From Trissonchulus latispiculum (taxonomy: Eukaryota; Nematoda; Enoplea; Enoplida; Ironidae), in assembly GCA_030248195.1 (NCBI GenBank), contig JASAND010006958.1, positions 1-64,000 on the forward strand: a stretch of DNA of 64,000 nucleotides. The letters run 5' to 3'. The position numbers and the translations under genes are program-made. The stretch's first letter is position 1; every line of letters starts with the position of its first letter. Below, piece after piece: positions 38,100-47,841 of the stretch. The notes beneath the pieces are model-generated. The model saw nothing but the letters and a program-made list of their open reading frames with translations, ran no database searches and had not been told where the DNA came from.

Positions 38100-38858
38100 C
38101 TAAAATTCATGCGACATGATGTTAGCAGGCAACATAGGATGTGAACCAGGCAAAGCATGCAACAGAAAAGACACCAAATCAGGCATTTTGTTGTCAGGGA
38201 ATTCACGACCAGACACACACCAACTAGGATGCTCGTACAAAATTAAAGTGCAAGAACTGCCACAAATACGGTTTGGACAACGAAAGATAGCATTCCGGGC
38301 AGGAAAAAGCTCTGACACAGCTTTTTGCAAACGAGACTTAACTGAAAAGGATGCAAACTGAAGATGAATGGGGGCTGGGAGAAACTTAATAGGGACACCA
38401 TAGAATGACAACTTAAACTTCCAAAAGCAAGACAGACACAGAACCGAACATAAAGTGAGAACCTCTGGCCCAAACAGAGATGTGACCTTACCAGGGGCGA
38501 AGAGTTTGGAGGTGGTGGGAGCCGTATATACCCAGTCCTGATATGGGGACATCCGCAATTCCTCGGGGAGGGTGAGCTGATCTCGCTCAGGTCCGCGCTG
38601 TTCCACAGTGACGGTGGAGGCGGCATTGGTAGGAGGGCCAGGATAGTACACCAGCAGTCGTTTTGCCTGGGGTCCGGAGGGAAGGGAAGGGGAGGTACAG
38701 ACTGCCGAATCAGTTGAGGCGGTTGACTCTCGGTCTGACTCGTCCAGTTCCAAGGAGTCGAGGGACCAGTCACTGTCCTCGGATTTCTGATCACAGGGGT
38801 ATGGCCATTGGTAGACTGGACCACTGATGAAGGCCATGCTTTCTACAACAGAATACAC
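38100..38858 (-). CDS. Retroelement accessory ORF B (Cys-motif protein)
   Basis: 252 codons; a second Met at codon 8 (38837) is an alternative start. The N-terminal ~80 residues are acidic and Ser-rich. The rest contains LCLSCFWKFKLSFYGVPI and, about 50 residues later, FRCPNRICGSS. The same pattern occurs in ORF A just upstream, so the two are duplicates. The two C-x2-C/CPN-x2-C pairs could bind zinc; no catalytic motif was recognised. Position after pol and before the 3' LTR is where complex retroviruses keep regulatory or accessory genes, but the function is unknown. The intact frame in an otherwise broken element suggests it was recently under selection. Confidence 0.6.
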   Translation of the reverse strand: MYSVVESMAFISGPVYQWPYPCDQKSEDSDWSLDSLELDESDRESTASTDSAVCTSPSLPSGPQAKRLLVYYPGPPTNAASTVTVEQRGPERDQLTLPEELRMSPYQDWVYTAPTTSKLFAPGKVTSLFGPEVLTLCSVLCLSCFWKFKLSFYGVPIKFLPAPIHLQFASFSVKSRLQKAVSELFPARNAIFRCPNRICGSSCTLILYEHPSWCVSGREFPDNKMPDLVSFLLHALPGSHPMLPANIMSHEF

Positions 38859-38970
38859 GAAATCATAAGATCATTACCACAATTATCACACACAAAGCGT
38901 TTGGGACGTAGACAAGGGACAAGAGACAAAACTAAGGAACGAACAGAAAATAACTTGTAACTAAACTTAA

Positions 38971-39639
38971 CTAAACGGGAATAATTCTATAGCTACATCG
39001 CACACCAGAAATACCAATAATATTGGGACAATAACCAGGCGGATCCTCGCCTGTACGCATGCGAAAATCATAAATATCGAACGGTAGGTACTGTGACAAA
39101 CGAATAGCGACATCTCGCAAAGCTCCTATAGCTTCGTTGGACAGAACAGTAAAACCCTTGCCTAGAGGCCAACCATCAAGTTCTTGAAGCAACACAACAT
39201 ATACAGACTGGCACTTAACATTGGGACAACGAAATACACCACCACCATACGAGGGTTCAAAAGCACGAAAATACTTTTTGGTTAACACACTTGACTGGCG
39301 CACTTCGTCACTTACGGGGAACACAGTTATAGGAACTCCATAATAACTCAAACCAAACCTCCAGTAACATTCAGTACAAATTAGAGTAGCAACTTGGGCA
39401 ACTTGCGGGCCAACTAGGTTTATCCGTTTATTAACTTCGAACATCTGTAATTTGGTAGGATCAGTAAAGATATCCACAGTTCCACGCAGCATACTCAATC
39501 CATCAGGCATACAATCATAATCACGATAGGGACCTCGCATGTGTAGGGGACATATCAGCGGTAACGGCGCTGGGGGAGTGTTATCGGCAGGGTCACGATC
39601 AGGTGACGGACTCAAGTTACTAGGCACCTTGGGGGCCAT
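38971..39639 (-). CDS. Retroelement accessory ORF A (Cys-motif protein)
   Basis: 222 codons from MAPKVPSNLS to a stop at 38971. The first ~30 residues are Pro-rich. It shares with ORF B the blocks GPxV, C-x2-C-(Y/F)W-x-F-x-LSxYGVPI and FRCPNxxC, then weakly similar Trp-containing sequence (DGWPLGKGF). The four conserved cysteines suggest a small zinc-binding fold. Separated from the OTU-containing ORF by about 720 non-coding bases and from ORF B by 112. How it is expressed (spliced or internal start) is not visible. Confidence 0.6.
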   Translation of the reverse strand: MAPKVPSNLSPSPDRDPADNTPPAPLPLICPLHMRGPYRDYDCMPDGLSMLRGTVDIFTDPTKLQMFEVNKRINLVGPQVAQVATLICTECYWRFGLSYYGVPITVFPVSDEVRQSSVLTKKYFRAFEPSYGGGVFRCPNVKCQSVYVVLLQELDGWPLGKGFTVLSNEAIGALRDVAIRLSQYLPFDIYDFRMRTGEDPPGYCPNIIGISGVRCSYRIIPV

Positions 39640-40360
39640 GTGTACCTAAACGGAAGATGCTCTCAATAAATACCATAATTTCCGAACTCACGACCTTTGG
39701 TTATTTGCACTCACGTCACATCTAAGAAGACAATTTCGCATTCACACACATGCACATTAGTTTCTAGCTACAAGAACAACAAATTAAAGGAATTATATGA
39801 ATGTTTTTGAGTTTTCTGGAGTTTATGTTACTTTTTCTAGTAGCGTTTTATTCGTTTTTTACTGTACATCAATCTACTTATCCAGGATACTATATTACAG
39901 AGCATACAACTAGTTATAGCAATAATACCTAACATGTTACTTTATTTTTATAGTCGAGAGATATTTTTATGTAGTTTTCTGTCCTTTTTGTATCCTTTTT
40001 TTGTTTGAGGTAATCCTCAGAGTTTTCTGAGCAGCATCTTTTTCGAAGTCCTTTTTCCCGGAGCTGCGACCCGGAGACTCCCGGTGACCCATAAAGACCA
40101 AAAGATTACGTCGAATTTTGGTGAAGATGTTAAAACCAAAGATTCGAGACGAAAAGGTTTATGCCCAACATGGGGCGGTTATCTATTTTGCACTCAAAAA
40201 TCGGTGCGTGGTCGGGTCAACAAACGTCAACAAGCATACAGACAGTAATTCACAATTGCAATGACTGTACAAAATCGTAGCTAAAGTTATTATGACTCTA
40301 TATTACAACATTTACAAGAAAGTCTATATTACATGCTATTTCAATGTCTAGTTTCAGGTG
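39640..40360. other. Spacer between pol/OTU ORF and accessory ORF A
   Basis: No coding frame is supported here. It might contain a splice acceptor for an accessory transcript, but none could be assigned with confidence. Confidence 0.35.
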
Positions 40361-43300
40361 TTATAAATCGGGTTCGGACTCAGTGGATTTTGAGGAACGC
40401 TTCTTCTTAAGGAAGGGGTTCCTAAACTTGGGATTCGGACCCGAGAATAGTGGACTTCTGGCGAATAGACGCGCAATATCAGGCGCGGCCTTGGAGTGCT
40501 TATGTTCTCCAGATTCAGCGGAAGAAGACTGACCAGAAGAACTGGTTACTAGTTCGTGGACGACCACATTAGGGGCCTTACTAGTGGGCCACTTTCCTTT
40601 CGGTGGATCACGTACGGACAACACAATCATAAAATGATCACTATTAATGTTATACAGGTACAATGATCTACGTTCAGTGTTAAAGCCCTTCCCTAATAGA
40701 GCGGACGGTAGAAAGGTTTGCCAAGCCCAATCATTGCCAAATTTCGAATAAGATAAAATTGGTGTTTGTAGCCACGCGGCCGCTAAGAAAAGTTCGTCAT
40801 CCGTTGCATATTCGGAAGCTTTATGTAACCTTTTCTTAACTTTATGTAGTTCAGGAAACATGGATTTGAAACGCTTTTTGTGTTCATTCATTTCCAAAAA
40901 CGTCGTAAGTTCCTGTCTTACATCCCTCCAAGAATCCTCCATCCCTGTTATAGCAAGCGAGAGAGCCCTATAATAACAGTTACCGTCTCCTAGAACATCT
41001 ATTACTTCATAAGGTTCATAAAGGGGCATGTGCTCTAACAAAACAGGTATGGTATGGCGAATTTTGAAGCCCTTAAGAAAAGCGATACGTTTTTGCCATT
41101 CCCCATCAATCGGATCAAAAAGTTTGCGTCTCCGATCCGCTTCGTTTTCTTGATCCCGCTTAGGTGACTCTTCAGAGATGAAAACGGGCATTGAACTGTC
41201 TTCAGACTCGGAACCGGCATCTCTAATTTGTAATCTAGGGGGGGAAGCCTTTCGCTGCTTAGGTGACAGGGGAATTCGCGAAGCATTAGGTGCGGGTTCA
41301 GGCGTGCGAACATTAGCCTTCTCAGCGAGCCTAGCAGAAGTCCTACGCTTCTTAAGTTCAGCCTTTTCCGGTTTAACGTTTTCCGATCTAACTGGCGGCT
41401 TCGCCTTTTCCTTCGGAGCGGAACGGGCAGGTTTGACGGGATCAGGTGGTAATTCACGCGCTATAATTTCAGCTTTCGGGACCGAAGGTCCAGGTACGTC
41501 CAAATGTAAACTTTCGTGCTCAGAAATTTCAGAATTTGCGGGGGAATCGTCATCATGTTCATGTAGGGGGGCAGTAATCACCCGCGGCTCAATACATGGC
41601 ACCATATTATTAAACTGTACCTTAATACGTTTGGCTCTGCGATTCCCAGCAGGGTACACCTCAGCAACACATCCAACGATTTTCTCTATGCGATAGGGAC
41701 CAGTTCGCTTGTCCAGCATCTTGTGGACCTGGTCTTTCTTAGCTACGTTGGTTGCCTTAATCATGACAAGATCTCCTACCTGATATAGAGGTTCTACCGC
41801 ATTCTTATTGTAGTTACGATCCTGGACTTCCCTAGCTGCACCAATCTTTTCCCTAGCTAAAGACCAAGCTAACTGTAACGCTTCAGTAGCTTCACGTACA
41901 TAGTCAAATCCAGCGTATCTACGGTCAGTAGGTATAGCAACATTAGTAGCACTAGGTAAAACAGGATCCCATGCATGCAACAGGTAATGGGGGTTTCCCC
42001 AGTGGTGGCATTTACCGATGTGTTGTAAGCAAACTGGCAATAGGGAACCATATTATCCCATTCTAAGTGATTCTCAGTTATGGTGCTCAACATATCTAGC
42101 AAGGTCCTATGCCATCTCTCAATTTGCCCATTTGCAGCGGGGTGATATCGAGTGGTTTCTAATTTGCGAGTCTGAACCAGTGAACAAATTTCTTTGTTTA
42201 AAGTAGCAACGAATTCTTTTCCTTGATCAGAAAGTAGAAGTTTGGGTGCGCCATATTGCAAGATTATAAATTCCAAAAAGGTTTGTGCAGCCGTGTAAGC
42301 CTTTTTGTTCTTAATAGGGATGGCGATTACATATTTAGAAAATGCATCGATATAGCTGAGAATGTGTTTCATGCCACTTTTAGACGCCTTGCTTATGTCC
42401 ATGATGTCACAGTGCACTCTCTCAAATGGTTCAAGAGGCATCGGGGGATGTCTTAAGAGAGCCTTTGGGTTTTTAGGGGGGCCCTTGCGCCGTTGGCACC
42501 TTGGGCAAGATTTAACCCATTGCTTAACATCAGCATGCATTCCCGGCCACCAGAAGTATTCGGCCAATCGGAAAGAAGTTTTATTGCAACCTCCATGAGC
42601 GGCATATGGACTATCATGGCAGGCAGCCAAAGCCTCTTCCCGCAAACTTTCCGGTACTGCTAAAACCTCTAAAACAGTGTTACGTGCTTTCTCTAGATAC
42701 ACTAGAACCCCATCGCGCATGTCACATCTTTCCGCTAGTGAGGCAATACGTACTGCGCGGTTAAAGTTACTAGGTAAGTTATGGTTGACTTTATATTCGA
42801 TTATCTGACTCAGAAGTAGGTCTTCAGACTGTAACTGTTGCAAACGCGACCAAGACTTAGGGTTAAGAGAAACATTAGTTTTGTCCCGTACAGCCACGTC
42901 AAAAACTGTGCGGAAAGCGGCGGATACAGGGTCGTTTCGTTTTGGTCGTCCAGTCTCAAATCGAAATTGTTCACGAACATCATCCGCATCGGACGAGCTA
43001 GGACTGGCTACAACCTTGCGTGGAGACAATTTTCGATCCGAAACGTTTGGTCTATCCGATGATGTGTCGGAAACTTCACCCGGCTTGCGTAATTTTGGTT
43101 GTTTTTGAGGCGTGGGTACACTTTTCTCAGAGCCATCAGAATCGTTGGGTTGTGAAATACGTGAGAGTTTAGATTTAACAGTAACTGTGCTTTTTCGAGC
43201 AAATGTTTTACTAATCTTTGGGAGTTGAAAAGAACGGTCTCGACCCTCCCCTTTTACAACCACCGAGTTAATATGTGCAACTAATCCGTCACTATCCTCC

Positions 43301-43403
43301 TGATGAAATTTAATAGATTGGCGGTCACTTTCTTTCTCTTTTCCCGATAATCCTCGTGCGATGTCAGCAAACAGAGGATTTCGTGATAACGAAGTCAACG
43401 ATG
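40361..43403 (-). pseudogene. Integrase with C-terminal OTU-like cysteine protease (frameshifted)
   Basis: The first frame (about 43403-42000) begins at LSRNP, normally found after RNase H, and has an HHCC zinc motif (HDSPYAAHGG...CPRCQRR) and the integrase catalytic triad: D in VHCDIMD, D in LSDQGKEF, and E 35 residues later in NGQIERW. At a run of five C (plus-strand G, 41989-41993) the frame changes. The second frame continues the integrase end, with a VGDLVMIK/GPYRIEKI module, then a charged Ser/Pro linker of about 170 residues, then an OTU-like domain with DGNCYYRAL (nucleophile Cys near 40985) and NSDHFMIVL (His near 40640), ending at 40361. OTU proteases remove ubiquitin in host and viral systems; here the target is unknown. 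Confidence 0.78.
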
Positions 43404-45622
43404 AGAATGTCATCAATATAGATGATACATTTTTTCCACTGCAAATCACCTAAAATTCTTTCCATACAGCGTTGAAAGTTTCCCGGCGCGCATTTTAAAC
43501 CGAAAGGCAAAACGTTATATTCGAATTGTCCATGAAAAGTGTTGAAACTTGCCTTAGCCTTTGCTTCCTCGTCCAGCTCAATTTGATTAAACCCTTTACT
43601 CAAGTCAATAGTGGAAAAGTACTTGGCACCTTTCAAAGAAGTCATGATATCATCGATTCGAGGAATGGGGTAAATGTCTGGATCACTAATTTTATTGACT
43701 CGTCTAAAATCGACACACAAACGTAGTTTCCCTCCCGGCTTCGGTAAGTATATCATGGGTGAACTCCACGGACTAGTGGAAGGTCTGATTAACCCATATT
43801 TCAGCATCTCAGTTAACTCTTCCAGTAATGGTTGTCTTAAATGTACGGGGAGCCTATAGGGAGTAGCGTAGATAGGCTTGGCCTCACCGGTGTTAATGTG
43901 TGCTTTAAAGATGGTACACTTTCCAATGTCAAAAGGGTGCTGAGAAAAACAAGACTGATTTTCATTCAAAAGTCCCAGAAATTGCCCACATTCACTTTCA
44001 GTCAAATTTTCTTTATCGAAAGATATTTCCCGCATAGGCTCGGGTAAATCAGATAGCTCGCATGATCGAATATTCTTGAGAGTATTAACTCGAAAGCGTG
44101 ATCTCTCCTGAAGGTTTTTCATATTAGTTTTCAATCGACTTCCCAACTTTACAGATTCCCCATATTCGTTCATAACTTCCTGATATGGAAACAAGGGTTT
44201 GTCCTTCCTAAGCTCGTTATAGGGTACTACATGTCCTAACGTAGAGTTACCATATACAGTGACTTGCTTTCCAGTCTTATTGCGCATGATCACAGGTATA
44301 CAGCGCGTACGTAAGTTAACCATTGCCGGCAGAGCTTGTACCTCGCTATGATCAAGGTCAAACTTAAGTGAACTGGGTTCAAAACACCCATCGTACTTCA
44401 AGGGGCCTACACTCTCTACTAACCCAGGAATAGCTACTTCAGAGTAGGGTGGTAACTCAACCTGCTTAATAGAAGATACTCGAAAAGCAGTCTCCGTGAG
44501 AGGTGAATGATGAATTAATTTAGCCACCATGGGGGTATGTTCGGGTTTACATAACCGCAATTCCCCTTTGCTAAAACTCAGGGTCAGATCACCACCGTGT
44601 TCATGTAGAAAGTCTGTACCTATTAGACAGTCCTCAGCCACTCCCTTTGGTACCAGAAAGGTATGTTCTACTTTCACCCAGGGTGAATCGTGAAATTCAA
44701 CCGGTAAACGTACAGAGCCGCGGAACCTTAGGGTTTGTCCATTTATACCTTCGGCTCTAGGGGGTCGCTCTAACGGAGAGATCGATAGATTTAGGAATTT
44801 AGCCAGATCTTCGCTCATCAAACTAAGATTGGCTCCTGTATCTACCAAAGTTTGCACTGCCCTATCATTAATCGTCAAATATGTCATAGGCAAGGGTCGG
44901 TGGGGAACAGATCCGGTATTATTAATGCTGTTCTCATGAGAACCATGCGATGCACCGATTAGGTGAACCTGAGAGCTATGATAGCGTTGATGAGGTCTCA
45001 GAGGCAATGTGACTTGTGAACCGTCCTCAGTAGGCCATGTGATAGTATGTAACCCTAGGTCGAGTGAGATTTCATCCAGAAAATGCAACATAAAATCGGA
45101 CCCTAGTATACAGTCTACCGTTAATGCATCGACAACAGTGAAAGTCCATTGTTTTACGGGCAGTGCCTTTCGGGTGTGCTGAAACATGAGGGGTACATGC
45201 GTTACTCCCACTATTCGGCTCTTACCCCCGTTTGCCGTGCGAATGTAGTGATGTGGCCCAGTAAATTCTATGGGTAAATTCAGTCGTGCCGCTAGGCTGG
45301 CACTCATTACCGAGACCAATGAGCCAGTATCAAACAGGGCATCCACCGTATGGCCACAGATCAGAAGAGCCATAAGCAGCGGTACGGTCCTAACCATCAA
45401 CACAGAATGTGCGTTTATCACACGACTCGTGTTGTCTACGACCGGCCGAGTTTTCCTTCGGTCTGATTCATAGTCAGCTCTACGAGCGGCATTTGATCGC
45501 TTAAAAGGACTAGTAGCAGCATCGGAGTGTGAGATTAGAGATGAGTCCGTAGTGGGCTCTTCTTCAGATTCCGAGTTTCCATGAGTGTCCTGACGGGAGA
45601 ATCGAACTATCCGTGTTCCCGA
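43364..45622 (-). pseudogene. Pol part 1: two retropepsin domains and truncated reverse transcriptase
   Basis: The frame is open from 45622, overlaps the Env stop by about 14 bases in the -1 frame, and has its first ATG at 45397. Protease copy 1 has ALFDTGS and ILGSDF; copy 2, about 150 residues later, has TLVDTGA and LIGTDF. The RT follows with LPKPGGKLRLCVDF, STIDLSKGF, LPFGLKCAPGNFQ and YIDD (about 43415). Ten or so codons after YIDD the frame ends. The RT thumb, connection and RNase H are missing, and the neighbouring frame resumes at LSRNP, which marks the normal end of that region; an internal deletion near 43390-43402 is the simplest reading. Confidence 0.8.
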
Positions 45623-47841
45623 CTATCCTCACTCAGCAACTGTGTAGTGGCCTCTAAATCCCTAGCGTTATAATCTGACATAGAGGAAGCAAAAGAGGTA
45701 TCTCGAGACAGTGGCCTGAAAGCAGAGGTGGCTTGGCATCGATTAGCAGTCTTACGGAGATTATCGTAAGTGGCGGAACGATTTACGGCCCTTAGCGGAG
45801 TGTTCTCATTACCTGCCGCGTCTGTTCCTAATTCTACAGCGGGTTCCTCCTCATCATCGCTGAAGGGGGACACGCCTGCGCGTCGTACGTTTATGGGAGC
45901 AGAGATGGCCGGAGCTGGAGGCTTAGGGTCCCCTCCCCATCGTGACTTAACTCGGCGCATAAACTTTCTGCCGCACGGAGTCATCCAGAATATAATCACA
46001 CACCCAATAACGATGATCAAGATGACTAACATAAGACCGTGATTTAACTGAATAGGCACAAACGGTAAGTGTACGTACTTCTTCATCTGATTCTCTATCA
46101 GGTTTCTAGCTTGCTCATTCTCATATTCTGCAGTCGAGAGTTCAGTAAAATGTAACGGTATCCTACCGAGGGGGGCAGGTACAACAGCTTCCCTAAGTTC
46201 GGACATGGTTACAGTGGTCCTAGCTAATCCCAACGTACTAGTCAAAATGGTATTGCCAATGATTAAATGCAGGTATCTTCCGTGCTCGAACCACAATGTA
46301 CCAGTATCGGGCACCGCCACTCGTTCACCTTCTGCAACATGATTCAATGAGGGCGAGCGGGCAACGATAACTTCGGTGTAGTTTGTACGGATTAACACGC
46401 CTGCAGGGGTGGTGCGATACTCTGTAGAATTATCCAAGACTTTAATTTTAACATAGTCTTTGCAGGAGGCAAATTCCTTTTCGACAGTTCTATCCAAGAA
46501 AGAGATTAATATTTGCAAACATTTAGCGCGCAAACTTGTGACAATAGCATTTGGAGGACAAAACCACAAGCCGGGGGCCGTTTTACACTCGGTAACGTCA
46601 ATTTCACGTACCTCGCCGGAATCTAATCGCTGCGCATATTCAGGCATGGGGGCCATGGTCGTTATGCCCCGTTCCCGAGAATTATACCCCAAGTTATGAA
46701 CTGCATATAGAGGTCTAACTTCATGTTCCAAAGGAACAGGAATTTCTAACATGAAGCCAAAACGTAGAGTGTTGAAATCAATTTTAATTGGATAGACTTT
46801 CCCAAATTGATAAATCAAACTCGGTTCGCGGTTTAACAAGGAGTTCTTAAGGGAAGGATGATTTCGGATAATTTCCTTTAGAGTTTGTAAGTTTACCAGA
46901 CCCGGAGTAATTTCGGACCTCAAACCTGCATGCATAACAGAATTTAGACCTTCACGGAGTGAAGACGTAAAGATGTGCGCTAGCAGCTGCATATAAACCT
47001 GGCGCATGTATGAGAAATTTGAACAGCGGGCGCGAATAATTAAGGTGGTTAAGTCTTGCACAGTATGATGTAAAAAGGCGTAGACCTGCTCATTCGCATG
47101 TACAATTTTACGGACTGAGTCAGTAATTTTCATCTGCTCATTTCGCAAAAGGTGAAATCCCTGCTCAACTGCGTCCATTTTACCGTCCAACTTACCTAGG
47201 TGATACGAATTTGACAGGCTGTTAGCAATACCCCCTATACCCAGAGCACCCGCCAACAGGAATTCGATAAAACGTTTCGGTCTCTTAGGAGTGTCACTCG
47301 GGGGATAGGATGTACAAACTCCAGGCGTAGACCGGCACAAACTAGCCAACAATTTGGAGTAGAAATTAGTGTTCAAAACGCCAGAATACAGTTTTCGATA
47401 TTCTGCTTTGATTTGATCAATTTCATTTTCCAAAAACCGGTGTTGGAGGCAGCTCTGATTGATCATACGTACGCAATACTGATCGGTCATGGCCTTGCCT
47501 GTATTCAGGTCTATGCAATCCTCCTCGTTAGCCCACTCAGGAGGTTTCCACTCAAGAGAAATAGAGGGAACCTCCAGCTGAACAATCAACGCAAGGTATT
47601 CCGTTTTCTGTGAAATAACTCCTATTCCCGCAGGGCTGAGTACAGCTCCCCAGCGAGGTAAAACTACAGTACCTATCTTAGCAATCTCATCGGCCAGAAA
47701 ATGTGACGTGCCCGAGTCCGAGGCACTCTGTGCATTGGCCGAGGACAGCATTAGCCCTAGCAGCATCCAAACGAGAGGGGTGCTGAATCGGCGCAATGAC
47801 TTCATAGCTGCCAACATAGATAGAAAGGGCAAAAACATCAT
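45607..47841 (-). CDS. Envelope-like fusion glycoprotein, in frame with Gag
   Basis: About 744 residues if read from the Met pair at 47841, though the frame is continuous with Gag upstream. A signal-peptide-like segment ends in LSSANAQS. About 190 residues in is a basic cleavage site PKRPKR followed by a hydrophobic, Gly/Ala-rich stretch (FLLAGALGIGGI), as in class I fusion proteins and in errantivirus/baculovirus F-type envelopes. A helical heptad-like region follows. A membrane segment (LMLVILIIVIGCVIIFWM) lies near residue 605, then a cytoplasmic tail of about 120 residues. Several N-x-S/T sites are present. The frame has no stop. Placement before pol is unusual. Whether it is made from its own spliced message is not visible. 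Confidence 0.72.
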   Translation of the reverse strand: MMFLPFLSMLAAMKSLRRFSTPLVWMLLGLMLSSANAQSASDSGTSHFLADEIAKIGTVVLPRWGAVLSPAGIGVISQKTEYLALIVQLEVPSISLEWKPPEWANEEDCIDLNTGKAMTDQYCVRMINQSCLQHRFLENEIDQIKAEYRKLYSGVLNTNFYSKLLASLCRSTPGVCTSYPPSDTPKRPKRFIEFLLAGALGIGGIANSLSNSYHLGKLDGKMDAVEQGFHLLRNEQMKITDSVRKIVHANEQVYAFLHHTVQDLTTLIIRARCSNFSYMRQVYMQLLAHIFTSSLREGLNSVMHAGLRSEITPGLVNLQTLKEIIRNHPSLKNSLLNREPSLIYQFGKVYPIKIDFNTLRFGFMLEIPVPLEHEVRPLYAVHNLGYNSRERGITTMAPMPEYAQRLDSGEVREIDVTECKTAPGLWFCPPNAIVTSLRAKCLQILISFLDRTVEKEFASCKDYVKIKVLDNSTEYRTTPAGVLIRTNYTEVIVARSPSLNHVAEGERVAVPDTGTLWFEHGRYLHLIIGNTILTSTLGLARTTVTMSELREAVVPAPLGRIPLHFTELSTAEYENEQARNLIENQMKKYVHLPFVPIQLNHGLMLVILIIVIGCVIIFWMTPCGRKFMRRVKSRWGGDPKPPAPAISAPINVRRAGVSPFSDDEEEPAVELGTDAAGNENTPLRAVNRSATYDNLRKTANRCQATSAFRPLSRDTSFASSMSDYNARDLEATTQLLSEDSREHG

